From the NCBI RefSeq assembly GCF_019320115.1, contig NC_089598.1, positions 32,693,983 through 32,757,982 on the forward strand: 64,000 nt of DNA, written 5' to 3'. A program made the translations under genes and the position numbers. This document shows, piece by piece, positions 36,808-49,680 of this stretch. This DNA comes from Miscanthus floridulus. Lineage: Eukaryota > Streptophyta > Magnoliopsida > Poales > Poaceae. The notes beneath the pieces are model-generated. The model searched no databases. It saw nothing but the letters and a program-made list of their open reading frames with translations, and had not been told where the DNA came from. How positions within the stretch are numbered: position 1 is the first letter of the stretch; each line of letters begins with the position of its first letter.

Positions 36808-38427
36808 TTCATCGCCTATTGTAATTTTTATCTCTCAATCAATCAAAACAGTCTTTACCTTTTTGGCTTCACGCTAACCCTTAGGAGTAGGAGTAATGTA
36901 GATCTCGACGAGTTTTTCAACCAGCAGGGCTGCATCGGTCTGGCCGATCTCCGGCTTATCTGTAAGTACTGTCATGATTTATACTTCTGTTTGTAAGGCT
37001 GCATCGGTTAAGATCGACCTCCACTGCGAGCTCTAGTATAAGCTAGTTATCGATTTTTATCTAGTTCAAGTACGGCTGCATCGGTTAAGTTCGACCTCCA
37101 TTGCTCGAATTAGATTAAGGTCAAGTTATCGGCTCTACCTAAGGGTGGCATCCTTTGGGTAGATTCATTAAGTTACCGATCTTGCCAAAGTTCTTATTGC
37201 CATTAGTTTCAGCAACATCAACCTGCCCGGTCAAGATCGATCTATATCGACTTCACATCCTTTTAGTTCATCGTTTACTTTGTTACAATACGATGTTTCT
37301 TACTTTAAGCGACGGGTTATGTTTCATCAGCTGTTCTACTTCGATCTTGATCGTGCATAGTACGCGGTTAAGGCATGTCTGATCTTGAAGAGGTTTGCTG
37401 GCTAGTTAAATATGGTCTATAGTTCGCTATTATGGCTGTAACGATCCGGTTGATCCCCACTGATGGTACTTTAGATCGGAGGATGCTAGTTGGTAGATTT
37501 GTTTTCAATCAAACGTGACTTTAACTGTTTGCTATGCCTGCACTGGCTAAATAGCCGATCGCCCGTACTCTAACGTTCATAGCATGTTTTCATGACCCTG
37601 TTAAATGTGAATAGATCCGTTTTCTTTAAACGTTTAATCTGTTATCTTTATTATGGCTGCCATCGATCCGGTCGAACCCCACCGATAAAGATAATAGATT
37701 AGATTTGAGGAGTTTATATGTCTGCTCGTATTGAATAGTCGATTGTTCATATGCTATGACCATTTTTCTACTTGAATCGGCTATTTCAGCCGATTTGCCT
37801 ATGCTTTCACAAATATAGCATGTCTTTCAGAAAACCTGTTAATATATAGACGGTTTTTTGGATTCTTCGGTTTTAGTTTGTTGTTATCATCATAGCTACC
37901 ATCGATTCGGTCGAATCTCACTGTTGATAGTAACAGATTAGATTCAGAGATTTTATAGATCCATTTGTACTAGACAGTCAATTTGTTCGCATGTTATATC
38001 CTTTCTCGTTAGATTCATCGGCTCAATGCTTTACATTGGTAATACCCAAATAGCTGATGATTTTACTTATATCTGCGTGTATTGTACTTGTCAATATAAA
38101 ATTAATCGTGACCCACGAGCTTTACAGTTCGTAATCGTAGATTTCTTCGCGTATCTGCTATTTAGTCGATTTTCTCGTCTGGCTGCTCCTAAAGCGGCAC
38201 ACTTGGAACTGTCTGGACAAGACCGGCATGTTCCACCTTAAATTACTGATAAACTTTCTCTTCTTATCAATTGTAGGTCAAATTAACTGGCACGCCTACG
38301 AATTCAAAACCAACTTGTCCTGCGCTCGGAGTTAAGCAGATCTCCCAGGCTTGTCGTTTGACGACGAGGGATCTCCATGGGCCAAGTCCCATTCGGCCGG
38401 TGGCCGAGATTTTTCGGTGTCAACACA
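36124..38427 (+). repeat. 3' LTR of second Tat element
   Basis: Begins TGTTTATACC and ends TTTCGGTGTCAACACA. From about 36880 to 38380 it matches the reverse complement of the nested element's LTRs, including the repeated GGCTGCATCG..CCGGTCGA-type motif (near 36928, 37075, 37434, 37657 and 37888). It is longer (2.3 kb) because its first half (36124-36880) differs and holds a GT/AT microsatellite. It is therefore the same or a sister family in the opposite orientation. Confidence 0.8.
36731..36804. repeat. (GT)n(AT)n compound microsatellite
   Basis: About seven GT units followed by roughly thirty AT units, inside the Tat LTR. The tyrosine-isoleucine open frame here is an artefact of the repeat. 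The true length may be uncertain because of polymerase slippage and assembly. Confidence 0.95.
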
Positions 38428-39530
38428 ATCCAAGGAAGTGTGGCTTATGTAATAGCTGGTGTCTTGTTCTAGCTTGGTTCTTTGATCTTTTAGACATTTT
38501 TTGGATGTAGGAGTCGCTTTGTGTTTTAGTTTATAGGTGTTGGGTTAGCGCTGCTGCTAGTCTATTTTTTATGAGAAACCTGAATGTTGTATCTGAATGT
38601 TTTTGTCTTGGTGGTTAATACTAAGACTGGGGCTATGCCACAAACTCTAGAAAAGAGTGGCTTGCAATCATACATGACAGAGTAATCAAGAGATCAAATT
38701 TGTGCAACACTTGTTCTCCTCCCCAAATCTCAAATTTCTCCTTTTTAGTGATTTTTGTGGTCATTTTTGGGTTTTTGTGCTACTACCTTGGCTGATCTTT
38801 TGTCATGATTTTGAAGTGTTTTAGGACACTTGCAACTTTTCCAAATCATGGCTTAAAGCCTAGGTCTCAAATCTCAAGTTCCTCACCCCAAAAAAACTCC
38901 TCTTTTCTACCTCTTTTTGGTGAAATTCGTGAAAAACTTTGAGCTGTAGTTTTTGAGGTGTTCTTTGGTTGTTCTTAGGTACTATGATGTCTTGGGAACA
39001 TGCCTAGGCTTTGTCTCCAATAGATTTCGCTCGAGCTCCTTTGAATCATCTATTCTAAGGATATTATGAAAAACCAGTTTGAGAAGTCATGGCCAGGCTT
39101 TAAGCTTTTGGTCTTGATATTTTGGGGATAATTTCATAGTAACCTAGTGGAGACGTGTTCAAAATTTGGTAGCATTTGGGGTTTTTTTTGTTGAGATTTG
39201 GAAGTTTTCTCACCGTTGTGCTATGGTTTTTTACTATTTGCATGGAATCTCCACGACCTAGAACTTCAGCATAAATTTGTGGAGCTTTCGTAACTAGGGT
39301 TTTCCATGACATTGTTTTGATTTTATTCTGCTTTGCTCCCATTATTTCTTTGAGCTCTTCTTGGTCTCCTCTTGTGTCATCTTGTCACTTGTTGACTTGT
39401 GTGATCTAAGTGTGTATTGAAGAGGAATGTTCCCGGGTGAGTTAGGCATATAGGCCAAGTTCTTGGATAAGAGAATCTTAATTTGCTCCCATTCACCCCC
39501 CCTCTGGTCATCATTTCAGTCCTTCACATC
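38428..39530 (+). repeat. Probable copia LTR remnant
   Basis: AT-rich, non-coding sequence ending in CATTCACCCCCCCTCTGGTCATCATTTCAGTCCTTCA in outline. The C-run followed by CTCTGG and a TTCA end closely resembles the end of the SIRE-type LTR at 56440-56474. Copia gag-like sequence follows within about 60 bp. The LTR start is not clear, and 38428-38690 may be unrelated flank. Confidence 0.45.
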
Positions 39531-39539
39531 TTCGTGCTA

Positions 39540-40800
39540 CTCCACGCCCAATATGCCTCCATCCTCGTCGTTCTCCATGACATGGAAGACTAGAACAACA
39601 TGACCCCTCCCTTTTCATCGGCAAGATTGCGTATTCGAGATGTCAAGGAAGATGGGTCAAGAAGCCCTTTCATCAAGCAAGCAAAATGTTGCTCTCACAT
39701 GTGATGAACACAAGAAGATAAAGAAGAATAATAAAACTGAGTCAAGCTCAAGCAAGAGACAAAAAAAATGAGGATGAGGATGGCAATGAAGAAGAAATGA
39801 TGGTCAAGATGAAGCTTCCACATCTTCCTCCTTCAATGAAGAAAGTCAGGGAACTCATAAATAGAGTGAAGAACATGATTAATGTTTGCAAGATTTGGTC
39901 CAAGGGCATGCCCATTATCATTGAAGACATCATATTCACCAGCCAAAGAAGAAGGCAAAGATAGAAGGGGTGCTTTTGTTGTAGTGAGATTGGGAACATT
40001 ATGGAGGATTGTTCAAATAAGCCCAAACCCAAGGACAAAAAGAAGGGAAGGCGAGAAAAAGTTCAAGCCCACACCACCATCAAAACTTGGGATGACACTT
40101 AAAGTGAGGAGGAAGCCCAACACAAGAGGTGCCACAACAAGTAATCATTGAGCTCTACGCACATTTGCCTCATGGAAAAGGGTAAAAATGGAAGCGAAAA
40201 GCAATGTAAGTGATGATGACTCTCCTCTTTCTTGATGATCTTGCTAATTTTTTAGCTAGCTCAATTAAAAGTTATGATCAACTTGCAAGCAAATTGGACA
40301 CATTTGTGGATCATAGTGTTGAGCTAGCTAACAAACTTAAAAAATTAGAAGCTAGCGCAAGCACCCCTAAAAAAGGTTTCACTCTTTGACATAATTTAAA
40401 ACATGTGTCTACTTCTTACATTGATTTAATTGATTTAGACTCACCATCTTGCAACAAGTCTTGTCTTGATCATGTCATTGTAGATTCATGCACCGATGAA
40501 GTTACAATGAAAAGTGAGCTTCTCAAGCAAGAATTGGAGCACTTCCCAAGAACTTGATCACCTTTAAAGGCAAGGAGAACCAAGTCCAACCTCATCAAGA
40601 TAACATCTCCAAGGTGGTGAAGAAGCTTGATGAGGGAGCAACCGTGACTTGCTATTCATGCCACCAAGAAGGCAACAAGTCCTATGAGTGCAAGGTGGTA
40701 AGTAAAGGGGAGAAAAAAGGGGGTTGAGAAGAAAACAAGCAATCTCTCCAACAACTACATCATCAGTGGTATGCGCATGTTCAAAAATTGTGCTTGTTGT
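39540..40800 (+). pseudogene. SIRE-type copia gag remnant
   Basis: Fragments in shifting frames: a knuckle-like CFCCSEIGNIMEDC near 39975, a Lys-rich KPKDKKKGRREK tract, and KTWDDT.SEEEAQHKR near 40085. A helical segment follows (LASSIKSYDQLASKLDTFVD, 40255-40320), then a second knuckle CYSCHQEGNKSYEC near 40650-40691 in which the zinc-binding His is replaced by Asn. This order matches the C-terminal half of SIRE/Maximus gags. Stops are frequent. Near 40800 it passes abruptly into Tat RNase H sequence. Confidence 0.65.
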
Positions 40801-42905
40801 TATACTAGACATGTACTAAATTAAGACATTACTTTTTATCTAGTACTTGAGCGGTTGCTTGCTAGACTAATGTCATTAAACACAAGTTACATCGGCCAAT
40901 CCTTAGCGCAAGGATTGACAAATGGGCATACACATTAATTGCATATAATTTGGCTTTTGAACCTTTGAAAACCTTGAAAGGCCAAATTTATGCTAATTTC
41001 AATATTGAGCATAAAATTGATGTTGGAGAGAAAATTAGCTATGTTACTTTTGCTCCATGGAAGCTTTATTTCGATGGATTGGCTTGCAAAGAAGGTCAAT
41101 GAATTGGTGTGGTGATTGTCTCACCCACTGGTGCTGTTTTTGAGACCTCAAGCCAATTGTATTATTTTTGCACTAACAACCAAGCCGAATATGAAGCTCT
41201 TTTATTCAGCTTGGAAACTTTGCAATCCATGGAACTGAAGTATTTTGAAGCCTTCGGTGATTCTTTACTGGTGGTGCATCAAGTTGCTGGTGTATTTCAG
41301 TGTTTAGAAGGATCACTTAATGCTTATCTTGATAAATACCTTGACATCATTATTTATATATTTTGATGAATTCCAAATTTGACACATTCCAAGGCACAAG
41401 AACAATAGGGCTAATATATTGGCTCAACAAGCATTGGGCTTTGACTCATTTCAATATAAAACCAATGCAAAAGCATGAAACTGAGGCTAGGTTGATAAAA
41501 CTGATCCAAGCCGATTTTCACCATAAACTGTGGTTGCTGACCAGCCAAACCGCCCAAGCCAGTTTTAGAACTAGCCTAGGGCCATTTTCCTAGTAAAGAG
41601 TCAAATTGAGTCTAAATTTCTTCAAATGAACTTGGTACCAATTTTGGTGATTGGAGGACTTACATTGTTGACTATTTAAGCAACCCAAGTGCTAATGTTG
41701 ATAAAATTGTTTGGAATGTTGCATTTAATATGCCTTGGTCAATGATGAGCTATATCGAAGAACCATCAAAGTCTTGTTGCTTAAGTGTTTGGATTCTAAT
41801 CAAGCCAAAGTGGCAATAGGAGAAGTTCATGAGGGCATCTATGGTACACATCAATCAACTCCAAAAATGAAGTAGTGGTTGCTACATAGAGCTAATTTCT
41901 ATTGGCTCATTATGATTGTCGATTCTTTTCGCTACTACAAAGGACGTGAGGAGTGCCAACGGTTTGATAATGTTTAGTTGGTGCCTACTTCGGTGATGCA
42001 TCCTATTATCAAATTGTGATCATTTTGAGAATGGGAGCTAGACTTCATTAGCCAAATTCATCCCCCTTTATCAAAGGGATATCACTTTGTGTTAGTTGCC
42101 ACGAATTACTTTACAAAGTCAATCGTAGCTTTGCCTTTAAAAGATATGACACATAAAGAGATAATTGAGTTCATCACTAAGCATATTATTCATAGATTCA
42201 GCATCTTTCAAACTTTAACTATGGATGAAGGAACATCTTCTGTGTCCAAACAAGTGTGAGAGTTTGCCGAACCATTTAAAATAAAATTGCTCAATTCCTC
42301 TCCATATTATGCTCAAGCTAATGGCCAAGTTGACTCAAGAAGTAAGACTTTGATCAACCTTATCAAGAAGAAGATTGGCAACAATCCTAGGAGATGGCAT
42401 GAAGTTTTGCCTGAAACTCTATTTGCTCATTGTATATCTAGACATGGTGCTACTAAAGTTACTCATTTTGAGATGGCATTTGAACAAGAAGCTATGTTGC
42501 CAAGGTCGATGTAAATTTGATGCATATAGGTTGGCTAAGCAAAATGATCCATTTGCTCTCATTATCATGAACTAATGATTGACAACATTTATGAGGTGAC
42601 CAACAAAAGAATCAAAGCTCTAAAAGATATTGAGGGAGCAAAGTTTGTGCCAAGCTTACAACAAGAAAGTTAAAGGCAAATCATTCCAAGTTGGGAATCT
42701 AATGTGGGAGACCGTTCTACTAATTGGGACAAAAAGCAACAAGTTTGACAAGTGGTCTTCATGTTGGGAAGGTCCATATAAGGTGATCAAAGCAGTGTTT
42801 GGAAATGCTTATATGCTAGAGACGTTGCAAGGTGATCATCTCCCAAGAGAAATTAATGGGAGATATTTGAAAAAATATTTCCTAAGTGTTTGGCAAGAAG
42901 CCTAA
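40800..42905 (+). pseudogene. Partial Tat pol: RNase H and integrase
   Basis: The first RNase H end (CTKLRHYF, then IDKWAYTLIAYNLAFEPLKT) leads to the second, archaeal-type RNase H (WKLYFDGLACKEGQ, GVVIVSPTGAVFETSS, NNQAEYEALLFSLETLQSM; about 41060-41366). The integrase follows (LVATNYFTKSIVALPLKD, TMDEGTSS, YYAQANGQVDSRSK, 42080-42350), then the C-terminal block (QVGNLMWETVLLIG, SSCWEGPYKVIKA, LKKYFLSVWQEA, ending 42905). The usual catalytic Glu after ANGQ is Asp here. Gag, protease and RT are absent. The sequence differs clearly from the nested Tat element, so it is another family of the lineage. Confidence 0.82.
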
Positions 42906-43790
42906 GTGTTGTCCAAGCAATGACCGATATACATATATCGCCCATAGAACCAAAAACGACTGATGCATGCATCGCCCTTAGAACAAAATAGCCAATGGCT
43001 TGACATCATTGCTACTATTGTCATATGTTTTTAAATTTGCATATGCTTCGCTTAAAATAAGGTGGCATATGGTGAATCAAAATAGGATCAAGAGGTTCAA
43101 ATTCAAATAGATTAATCAAATGTAATTGAAAGGATTAAATTTATGCTAAAATTGGGCCAAATGTGCAAAATGTATGGAAACCGACTTAGGCTGGTTTGTC
43201 TATACTCTATCTAGCAATACACAAAACTAGCCCAGGTCGGTTTCTCTAGCATGCCCACGAGGTCCCATAAAAATCGGCCCAGTCTACTTTGGAAACTGGC
43301 CCGAGCCAACTTTCGTTGTCCAAGTCCAACTCTAACCTAATTCGATGGGAACTTGCCCAATCTCAAGTGAAAGTTGCATATCTTGTTAGGAAAAGGTTTT
43401 CTTATTAGATAAGACCACTTCCTTCTATATATATTAGAGGATCCGATTGAGGTATCTCTTCACAATCGATAAAAAAAAACAATCTACTACCCTCTTCTCC
43501 TAGCTACCTCAAGCACTTCAAACCCCTTGCTATCTAGCACCTCTCTTTGACAAGATTTGTTGGCATTCTATGTGGCTTTGTCGATCCTAGGACAACCCTC
43601 TTGTGCTCTTCCAGTCCTCCATTTTTTCTAGGTGTTCATGGGCCTTTCCAGGTGAAGAATGAGCATTGAATCTGCATAGCCGACCTGTTGGTCAACCTCG
43701 CTGCTTTTGACCTCCCTCTACTGTATGTCTAGAGCATGTGCGGTCTCAGACAATCTAGCCATTGCTGGTGTGTGAATGAAATTCGTGTTA
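42906..43790 (+). mobile_element. 3' non-coding part of the partial Tat element
   Basis: Follows the integrase end. It contains repeated ATCGCCC.TAGAAC motifs (42945, 42980), a TGCATATGCTTCGCTTAAAATAAGG block and several diverged copies of an AGCCCAGGTCGGTTT-like motif (43190-43310). The 3' LTR boundary could not be set; 43500-43790 may belong to it. No open frame of interest. Confidence 0.4.
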
Positions 43791-45205
43791 ACACACTTAT
43801 AAGTTTTAAGTGGTTTAGATGTAAGAGGATATCAAATCATATGAACTAAATTGTGAACAGGAAGTGCCTCAATCGCTACCCCACCCTACCCACCCAAAAA
43901 TACCATGCAATTGCATTAACTTTGACACCACAATTTGTAGTTCTATCATTTTAGTAATTGAGAATAATATAATTCAATGCGAAATCTCTTGGATATGATC
44001 ATTTCTATATCAAAATTTGCAACCACTTGCTGAACCGCAAAGAACAACCCATTTTGGTGGTCAGGAAGATTAGTTGAGATACATCATCCTTCTGGAACAG
44101 GCATCTACAGGATCCACGTGCACTAGGCAGAAAATGAATTCCTAGCTTGATTTATTTGTTAGCACAAATAGAAGAATATTTTCCTACAAAAGCAGGGCTG
44201 ATACCACCTGCTAAACCGATAGCAAGGCCCACATGCAGGGATACTTGAGCGATGGAACACAAAGTGACCATCCATGTTAAATTAGTTTGTGTAGAACCTT
44301 AACATTGAGGAATAATAAAAGCAGTAGTAGTTTGGTTGTCACAGCCTCACAAGTAAGACATGCAGCAATTATATAGCTCCATCAACACTCTGCTTTCCCT
44401 TTCCATATCACATTCTTAATTTTCCAACCAACAGACAAATTGCAGGCATGCACACACGGCACCTTTTCTTCTGAATGCATACAACATACTTGAATTATAT
44501 ATAGATATTAAATGCAAAACACTGTGAACAAGTAAAAGTTGAGATTGACAGCAATATGTATTGCAGTACGTTTTACACTCTATTACTACAGGGCGAGCAT
44601 TACATATTAACAGGAGGTAGATAGGCTGGTTTACATTGATAAATCCTGGTGTACACATTTAAGCATTCCAAATTTTGTATTCATGTATGTGTTTGGATTG
44701 TTGTCACAGGTTGTTAAAGGGTTAAAGGTCTAAAGGGTTGAATATATAGCAAGGGGAAGGTGGAAAAGAATGGTAAAAGATGAAGGGAGCATTCAACGGT
44801 TTTCGGCTTTAGTCTAATCTTGGTAAGTCTATGATGTTGTACAGTTAGAAATTGTTATAGATTCGTACTTCAAAAAAAAAACTCTTCCAGCTAGGAATTT
44901 GGAGGCCAACGTACTAAGATTAGAGTCTACCTTAAACTCACTTGCAAAATCATTATTTGGAGTCATTTGAATAAAAATCATCACTCTTTATATCTTTACA
45001 TCCTCTAATAGTTTTCCTATATCTTTTGCGTATTCTAGAGGGCCAATCATGTTCTTCATCTTTATCTAGCGAGAAATCCAGAATAAAAAATGCCAATATT
45101 TGGAGATCTAATTTATAGATTTTGTTAGAGGATATTTTTCACCAAAACTACTATTTCTATCAGTAAGGAAAATATATAGAGGCTTTTGGAGTTGCTCTAC
45201 GGGTT
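43791..45205. other. Gene-poor intergenic sequence
   Basis: AT-rich, with only short unconvincing frames. No retroelement protein, terminal repeat or tandem array is recognised. Confidence 0.4.
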
Positions 45206-45212
45206 ATTGACC

Positions 45213-45467
45213 CCATTTGGCACAACTTCCGCGACAACTTTAGGAGCCGTTTTCTGTCAAACGAGATAAAATGAAACAACTCGTCAAGTGAAGCTCCTGA
45301 AAATCCGGTGTTGGGTGGAGCTAAAATTACTAGCTTCTCTCAACTCACTATCCCAGATCTACTATGTGAAGTTGTTTTACTAAACGTTTTTTTAAATAGC
45401 TTCAACTCCAACATTGGAGTTGCTTGTGGTGTTGAAGTAAAAAAAAATACTGCATAACCAAACGGTG
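45213..45467. mobile_element. Possible MITE
   Basis: The left end CCCCATTTGGCACAACTTCC and the inverted right end CCACCGTTTGGTTATGCAGT are partly complementary, and internal arms (AACTTC..GAAGTTG, AGCTTC..GAAGCT) can pair. No clean target duplication. Tentative. Confidence 0.35.
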
Positions 45468-46617
45468 GAGTACATGCGTACAATTTTTTCTTGGCTTGAA
45501 CAAGTACCTGTACCACATTATTTTGGTGGGCGGACCATCTTTGACCTGAATAAATGTATAAGATAATATCTTTCTCAAAAAGCAACACCAGAAAGACAAC
45601 CAACAGCACATTGCTGGTTGCAGAAATCCTAGCCAAGCTTGAACAACATGATTACTATAACCAGTCAACCTCTACCTAATAAGTAGCCAACACATATGCG
45701 CACTTACTGAAGAAAAAGCTGAACACCAAGTACGTGAATTAGCTAGCTAGGATCATTAGCTCATACAAAAAAAAAGTAGATTAAGAGATTCTTTTTACTA
45801 TTATATATACAAGGAGTAGTCGATATTGGAAATTGGTATCACATACCTATATATATTTTCTTTTACATTGTAGACAATTCGTACGAAAAGAATCCCCACA
45901 TAACAACAAAATGTCCACTATATATATATTTCCATAGATGTCAAGCTAGAATATTCGTCGTGTTATGGGGGTGATAAATTAAAGGGATCCCTAAATTAAA
46001 CTGTGAGCAACTGAGCATCAAATGATTGAGGTTTGCTAGCTAGTGCAACAAATTCACCACTTTGTTTATATTATTTGACAGTATATATTATATATATATA
46101 GTGCTCCTTGTTCCTAATGAGTGTACATGATGACATGGGCTGTGAGTGTTGTGCCTCCCTCTTTAATTTGTACGGTCAGGAAAGATAATATATTGAAACC
46201 CGTTATAAGGCCTAAATGCACCTGCAAGTTGTACGATGTGCTAATAACTATCACAACAAGTGAAAAGGGAAGGGGCCGGGGTTGGTTATCATGATGGGCA
46301 ATGATCGTCGACCATGGATCATCACGTTGTTGATAAGAACATTAGGGTTTTGAAATGACGCATTGTCAGGTTTGGTTGGGGGTTGATTGCCTTGCGGTTC
46401 AATTATTATTAAAATTTACTAACAACTTTTGTTTCTTCAAGAAAAAATTATTACATTTGTCCCAAATAAGTGTGGTTCTCGCTAGATAAATTTATGCATA
46501 ATGTGCTTGAAAATAATAGTAGCCGTTTATTGATCTAGATCTAATGGTTAAAAGTAGAAAGGAACTAGCTAGGAGAAATCTAGGTAGCGGACCGAAACTA
46601 ATAATTTCAAAATTAGA
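45468..46617. other. Intergenic sequence with AT-rich tracts
   Basis: Contains short TA runs (for example 46080-46100). The open frames on the minus strand near 45340-45668 lack any motif and overlap the MITE-like sequence. Nothing else can be supported. Confidence 0.4.
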
Positions 46618-46736
46618 GGCCCTGTTCGCTTTGCTGAAAAACCATGGCTGAAAGTACTGTTCGTTGATTTATTGTGAGAGAAAAACACTGTTTATTTGCT
46701 GAAATGGTACGGCTCATAAGACAAGTTAACAGGGCC
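46618..46736. mobile_element. hAT-like MITE, 119 bp
   Basis: Starts GGCCCTGTTCGC and ends AACAGGGCC, giving a nine-base perfect terminal repeat (GGCCCTGTT). The middle has the GAGAGAAAAACACTGTTTA block shared with the remnant at 4411-4510. An eight-base target duplication is not evident. Confidence 0.65.
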
Positions 46737-47414
46737 TAAATGAAAAATAAGATCGGTACTTCCACCTTCACCAGGTGAACTATTCTAACAGAGTACTGGT
46801 AGTTAGCGCATACCGAGTATATGCAACTCATCGCATGAAACCCATCCATCTCATCGTAGGATACATCATTGTTGTTAGGCCAATGCACCAGACAACAACC
46901 CTTAGACGATATCTACTGCCTACACGAAAACCGGTGTCCTCTATTTGTGGCGCCATCCTAAACAACTCGCCTCACCTCATTAAACGTAAATAATTATAAG
47001 AAAATTTTAGAGGTCTCTAGCTCCTTCGTTTTGGATCGACAAAAAAAGATATATACAGAGTAAGTCGTACCAAAGTATGGCGTGACGCACTGTAAAGTCG
47101 CGCTAAGGAGGATGGCGTGAACCCAGCTCCACTTTGGCGATTTACGTATAAGAAGTTTTCGCGGCGACAGCAGCATGCCCAATGAGTCACAATGCATGTG
47201 GTGTGACAGTAATGACAAATCACACTATGATCTTGGGCTTGACTAAAATGGCTAGATTGTAGAAATTTAGTTTGGAACATGCTATTATTAAAAAGAATCT
47301 AAAATAAAAAAATCAAGCAAACTCAAGTCCTTTTCTGATGTAGAAATGGAATAGTCGAAGGAGCAAATGCTACTGAAACGGAATTTCAATCAAACTTAGT
47401 TTTGATTCCATTAA
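46737..47414. other. Intergenic sequence, nothing recognised
   Basis: No coding signature, tandem repeat or terminal repeat could be supported in this stretch. Confidence 0.4.
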
Positions 47415-47541
47415 GGTCCATTCAGTTACCCTGGATTGAACCCAGGAACCATTCCAGTTTATTAAAAGTATACAAATTAGTGAACCATTTCTACAGTCTA
47501 GCCGTTTTATTTTTGGGACTCAATCCAAAGGAACCGAGCCC
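47415..47541. mobile_element. Tourist-like MITE, about 127 bp
   Basis: Flanked by TAA on both sides (47412-47414 and 47542-47544). The left end GGTCCATTCAGTTACC and inverted right end GGGCTCGGTTCCTTTGG are related but diverged. The inner arms CTGGATTGAACCC and GGGACTCAATCC can pair. The three-base TWA duplication fits the Tourist class. Confidence 0.5.
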
Positions 47542-47774
47542 TAAAGCAAATGACAATCGACCAGGAACGTTTCCTGGAATGGCTAATAATCAGTTCGACC
47601 TGTGAACTGATACTTTTGTAAAGAGTTTCCAAATATTTCTCGTCGTTGTTATTAATACTTAAGACTTCTTGCAGCCGTGATATTACAAGCCAACGAGCAA
47701 TTCAGAAAACATGCATGTTCTTTGGTTGCAACATGTTTACTGGACAATACTTTTGGCATGCTTCGTGTTGTATA

Positions 47775-48034
47775 TTCCCTCAGTCCTAGAAAGGAAGACG
47801 TCATGAGATACGTGTAGGTCAAACTTTTTCAACTTTAACTAGATTTATAGAAAAATACGTGCAACATCTATATCTCAAAATAAGTTTATTATGAAAGTAT
47901 ATATTCAACAATCTATATAATGAAACTAATTATGTGTTATAAATATTAATATTTCTTTATATATAATTGCTTAAAGTTAAAAAAATTGACTTCTCATGAA
48001 GCGAGAACGTCTTATATTTTTTGGACAGAGGGAG
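47775..48034. mobile_element. Stowaway-like MITE, 260 bp
   Basis: The left end TTCCCTCAGTCC and inverted right end CTCCCTCTGTCC match the Stowaway consensus CTCCCTCCGTCC. Both ends are flanked by TA (47773-47774 and 48035-48036). The interior is AT-rich with no reading frame, and arms around AAGACGT/ACGTCTT pair internally. Confidence 0.8.
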
Positions 48035-48036
48035 TA

Positions 48037-49572
48037 CCATAGATTGAGAGGTGACCAGCTAGATCAGCTCCTCTCTGCTCCAATAGTTTCATACAAAGAA
48101 AGGTTCTAATGGTTTGTTTAGGCTAAAAATGATAAGGAAAAACTATGTTCTTGCCCCGTCCAACAGTTCAATTGTGATTTACCCTTGTTTTTTTAACTTC
48201 ATGATTTTGCGCTTGTCATTTTAAAATGAACCGTCCGTAACAAAAGAATTGAAAAATGTTAAAATCCCAAAACACAAAGGTGAAAAGACAAAATTGCCCC
48301 TTATCTTGTCTTCAGTCTTTTGCTCATCCTGACCGCGGGGCGGAGGTGGATCCCGGCTGTGGTGCTTGTTCATGGGCGGGACTACGGTTGGTGCCCGGCC
48401 GCGGCGCTTGGCCCAGGCGCGTGGTGTGGGTGCCATGCGGCTTGGCACACAGGACGACAACTGAGCAGAGTCCGGCATCGGTCACGCACAGGACACAGGG
48501 GCGTCACGCACGACGCATAGGACGACAACGGCACACTCGGTCTATAATACACTTGATGTAGACACGGTCCGATCTTCCGATAGGTACGATAACTTCAATT
48601 GGTGAAGAACTCGACGTTCACGATCTATGCTTCAAACCAAAGTTGATTCGGGCCCCCACAACCGTTACACCACTGCTCCATTGGTTATCAACCACGCACA
48701 ATGCGATTGACCTCGCCGAGAAGACTTTCCTGCAAGCAAATCAAGAACACAAGTAAAAACAGGATGAACGCAATCTGAAATTGCAAATAAATATGAAGCT
48801 TATGATATGGATAAGGAGTTCAAGTCTTTATTCGAAAGGACTAATCACCACAGACAAACAAGATCAAGAACAGGGGGCCCTAGTTCACAGCAAGTGATCT
48901 TGGTGATACAGTTGCAACAAACAATATTTGTTTCACGAGGAAAACAAGAACACAACAAAATTCAAACCCTAATGTGAGCGACAACTGCTAATTATAGATC
49001 CTTGGACGTCACCCCATGGATGCACCCCCTAATGGGATCTAAGACGATACACGGTCCAACGGACCAAAAGACGGCATCGCAATACCCTAATAGATTCTAG
49101 ACGCTGACTTATTTCGATGATTCTTGTTGATTCTAGATGAATTTTTGATGTCAAACCAAAACCATTGGTTAGATTATCAAATTATCTTTCCAAGCATATG
49201 TGGATCGTAAAAAACGGTTGGGCGTTGATTTTACCTGAACAGCTTGTGGATTTCAAGGTGGACTCGAACTGAATGTGCTTCGGGCTTTCTTCTTGATTAG
49301 GACACCATTGCTGATCTCCCTAGCCTCTATATTCAAGCATGGTAGTATGCATGGAGGTGATGTCGGCTTGCTGCCATGGCTAGCACGTAGCTTTCTTGTT
49401 ATGGTGCTGCTAGAACCAGGATTTCAAAAATGAAATTCCAACTCTCTTGCCCCTCTGTGATAGTCCCAGGATACCTCAGCTATCACGGGCGTCCACTTTT
49501 CAGATGATTACAAAGTCATACAACACATCAGATTACAATGTTAAGCCTATTACATTATTCGAGTTACAAGTT
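48037..49572. other. Intergenic sequence, possible retroelement fragments
   Basis: 48256-48561 is GC-rich and open, but without a motif. 48600-49250 (containing GGTGAAGAACTCGACGTTCACG and CCGAGAAGACTTTCCTGCAA) reads like non-coding LTR sequence familiar from grass genomes. 49455-49570 (CCCAGGATACCTCAGC) resembles part of another gypsy LTR. No boundaries could be fixed. Confidence 0.3.
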
Positions 49573-49680
49573 GTCGGGGACCAATACTAGGGTACCCGAA
49601 GAGGAGGAGCTAACAATCATCAACATTGATTCATCTGAGCAGTCAAGAACGCGACTACGGCTCCGACCGACCCACGGGCG
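49573..49680 (+). repeat. Gypsy LTR start fragment
   Basis: TGTCGGGGACCAATACTAGGG is the characteristic beginning of a large group of grass Tat-lineage LTRs. The usual sequence turns into CTCGCCCGACC-type repeats shortly afterward, as it does here. The LTR end and a partner LTR are not identified. Confidence 0.55.

Noticed and set aside
36600..36996. Frames rich in Tyr-Ile repeats
   Set aside because: They translate a GT/AT microsatellite inside a Tat LTR.
48256..48561. 101-codon GC-rich plus-strand frame
   Set aside because: No recognisable domain, overlapping frames on both strands, and no splice or promoter context.
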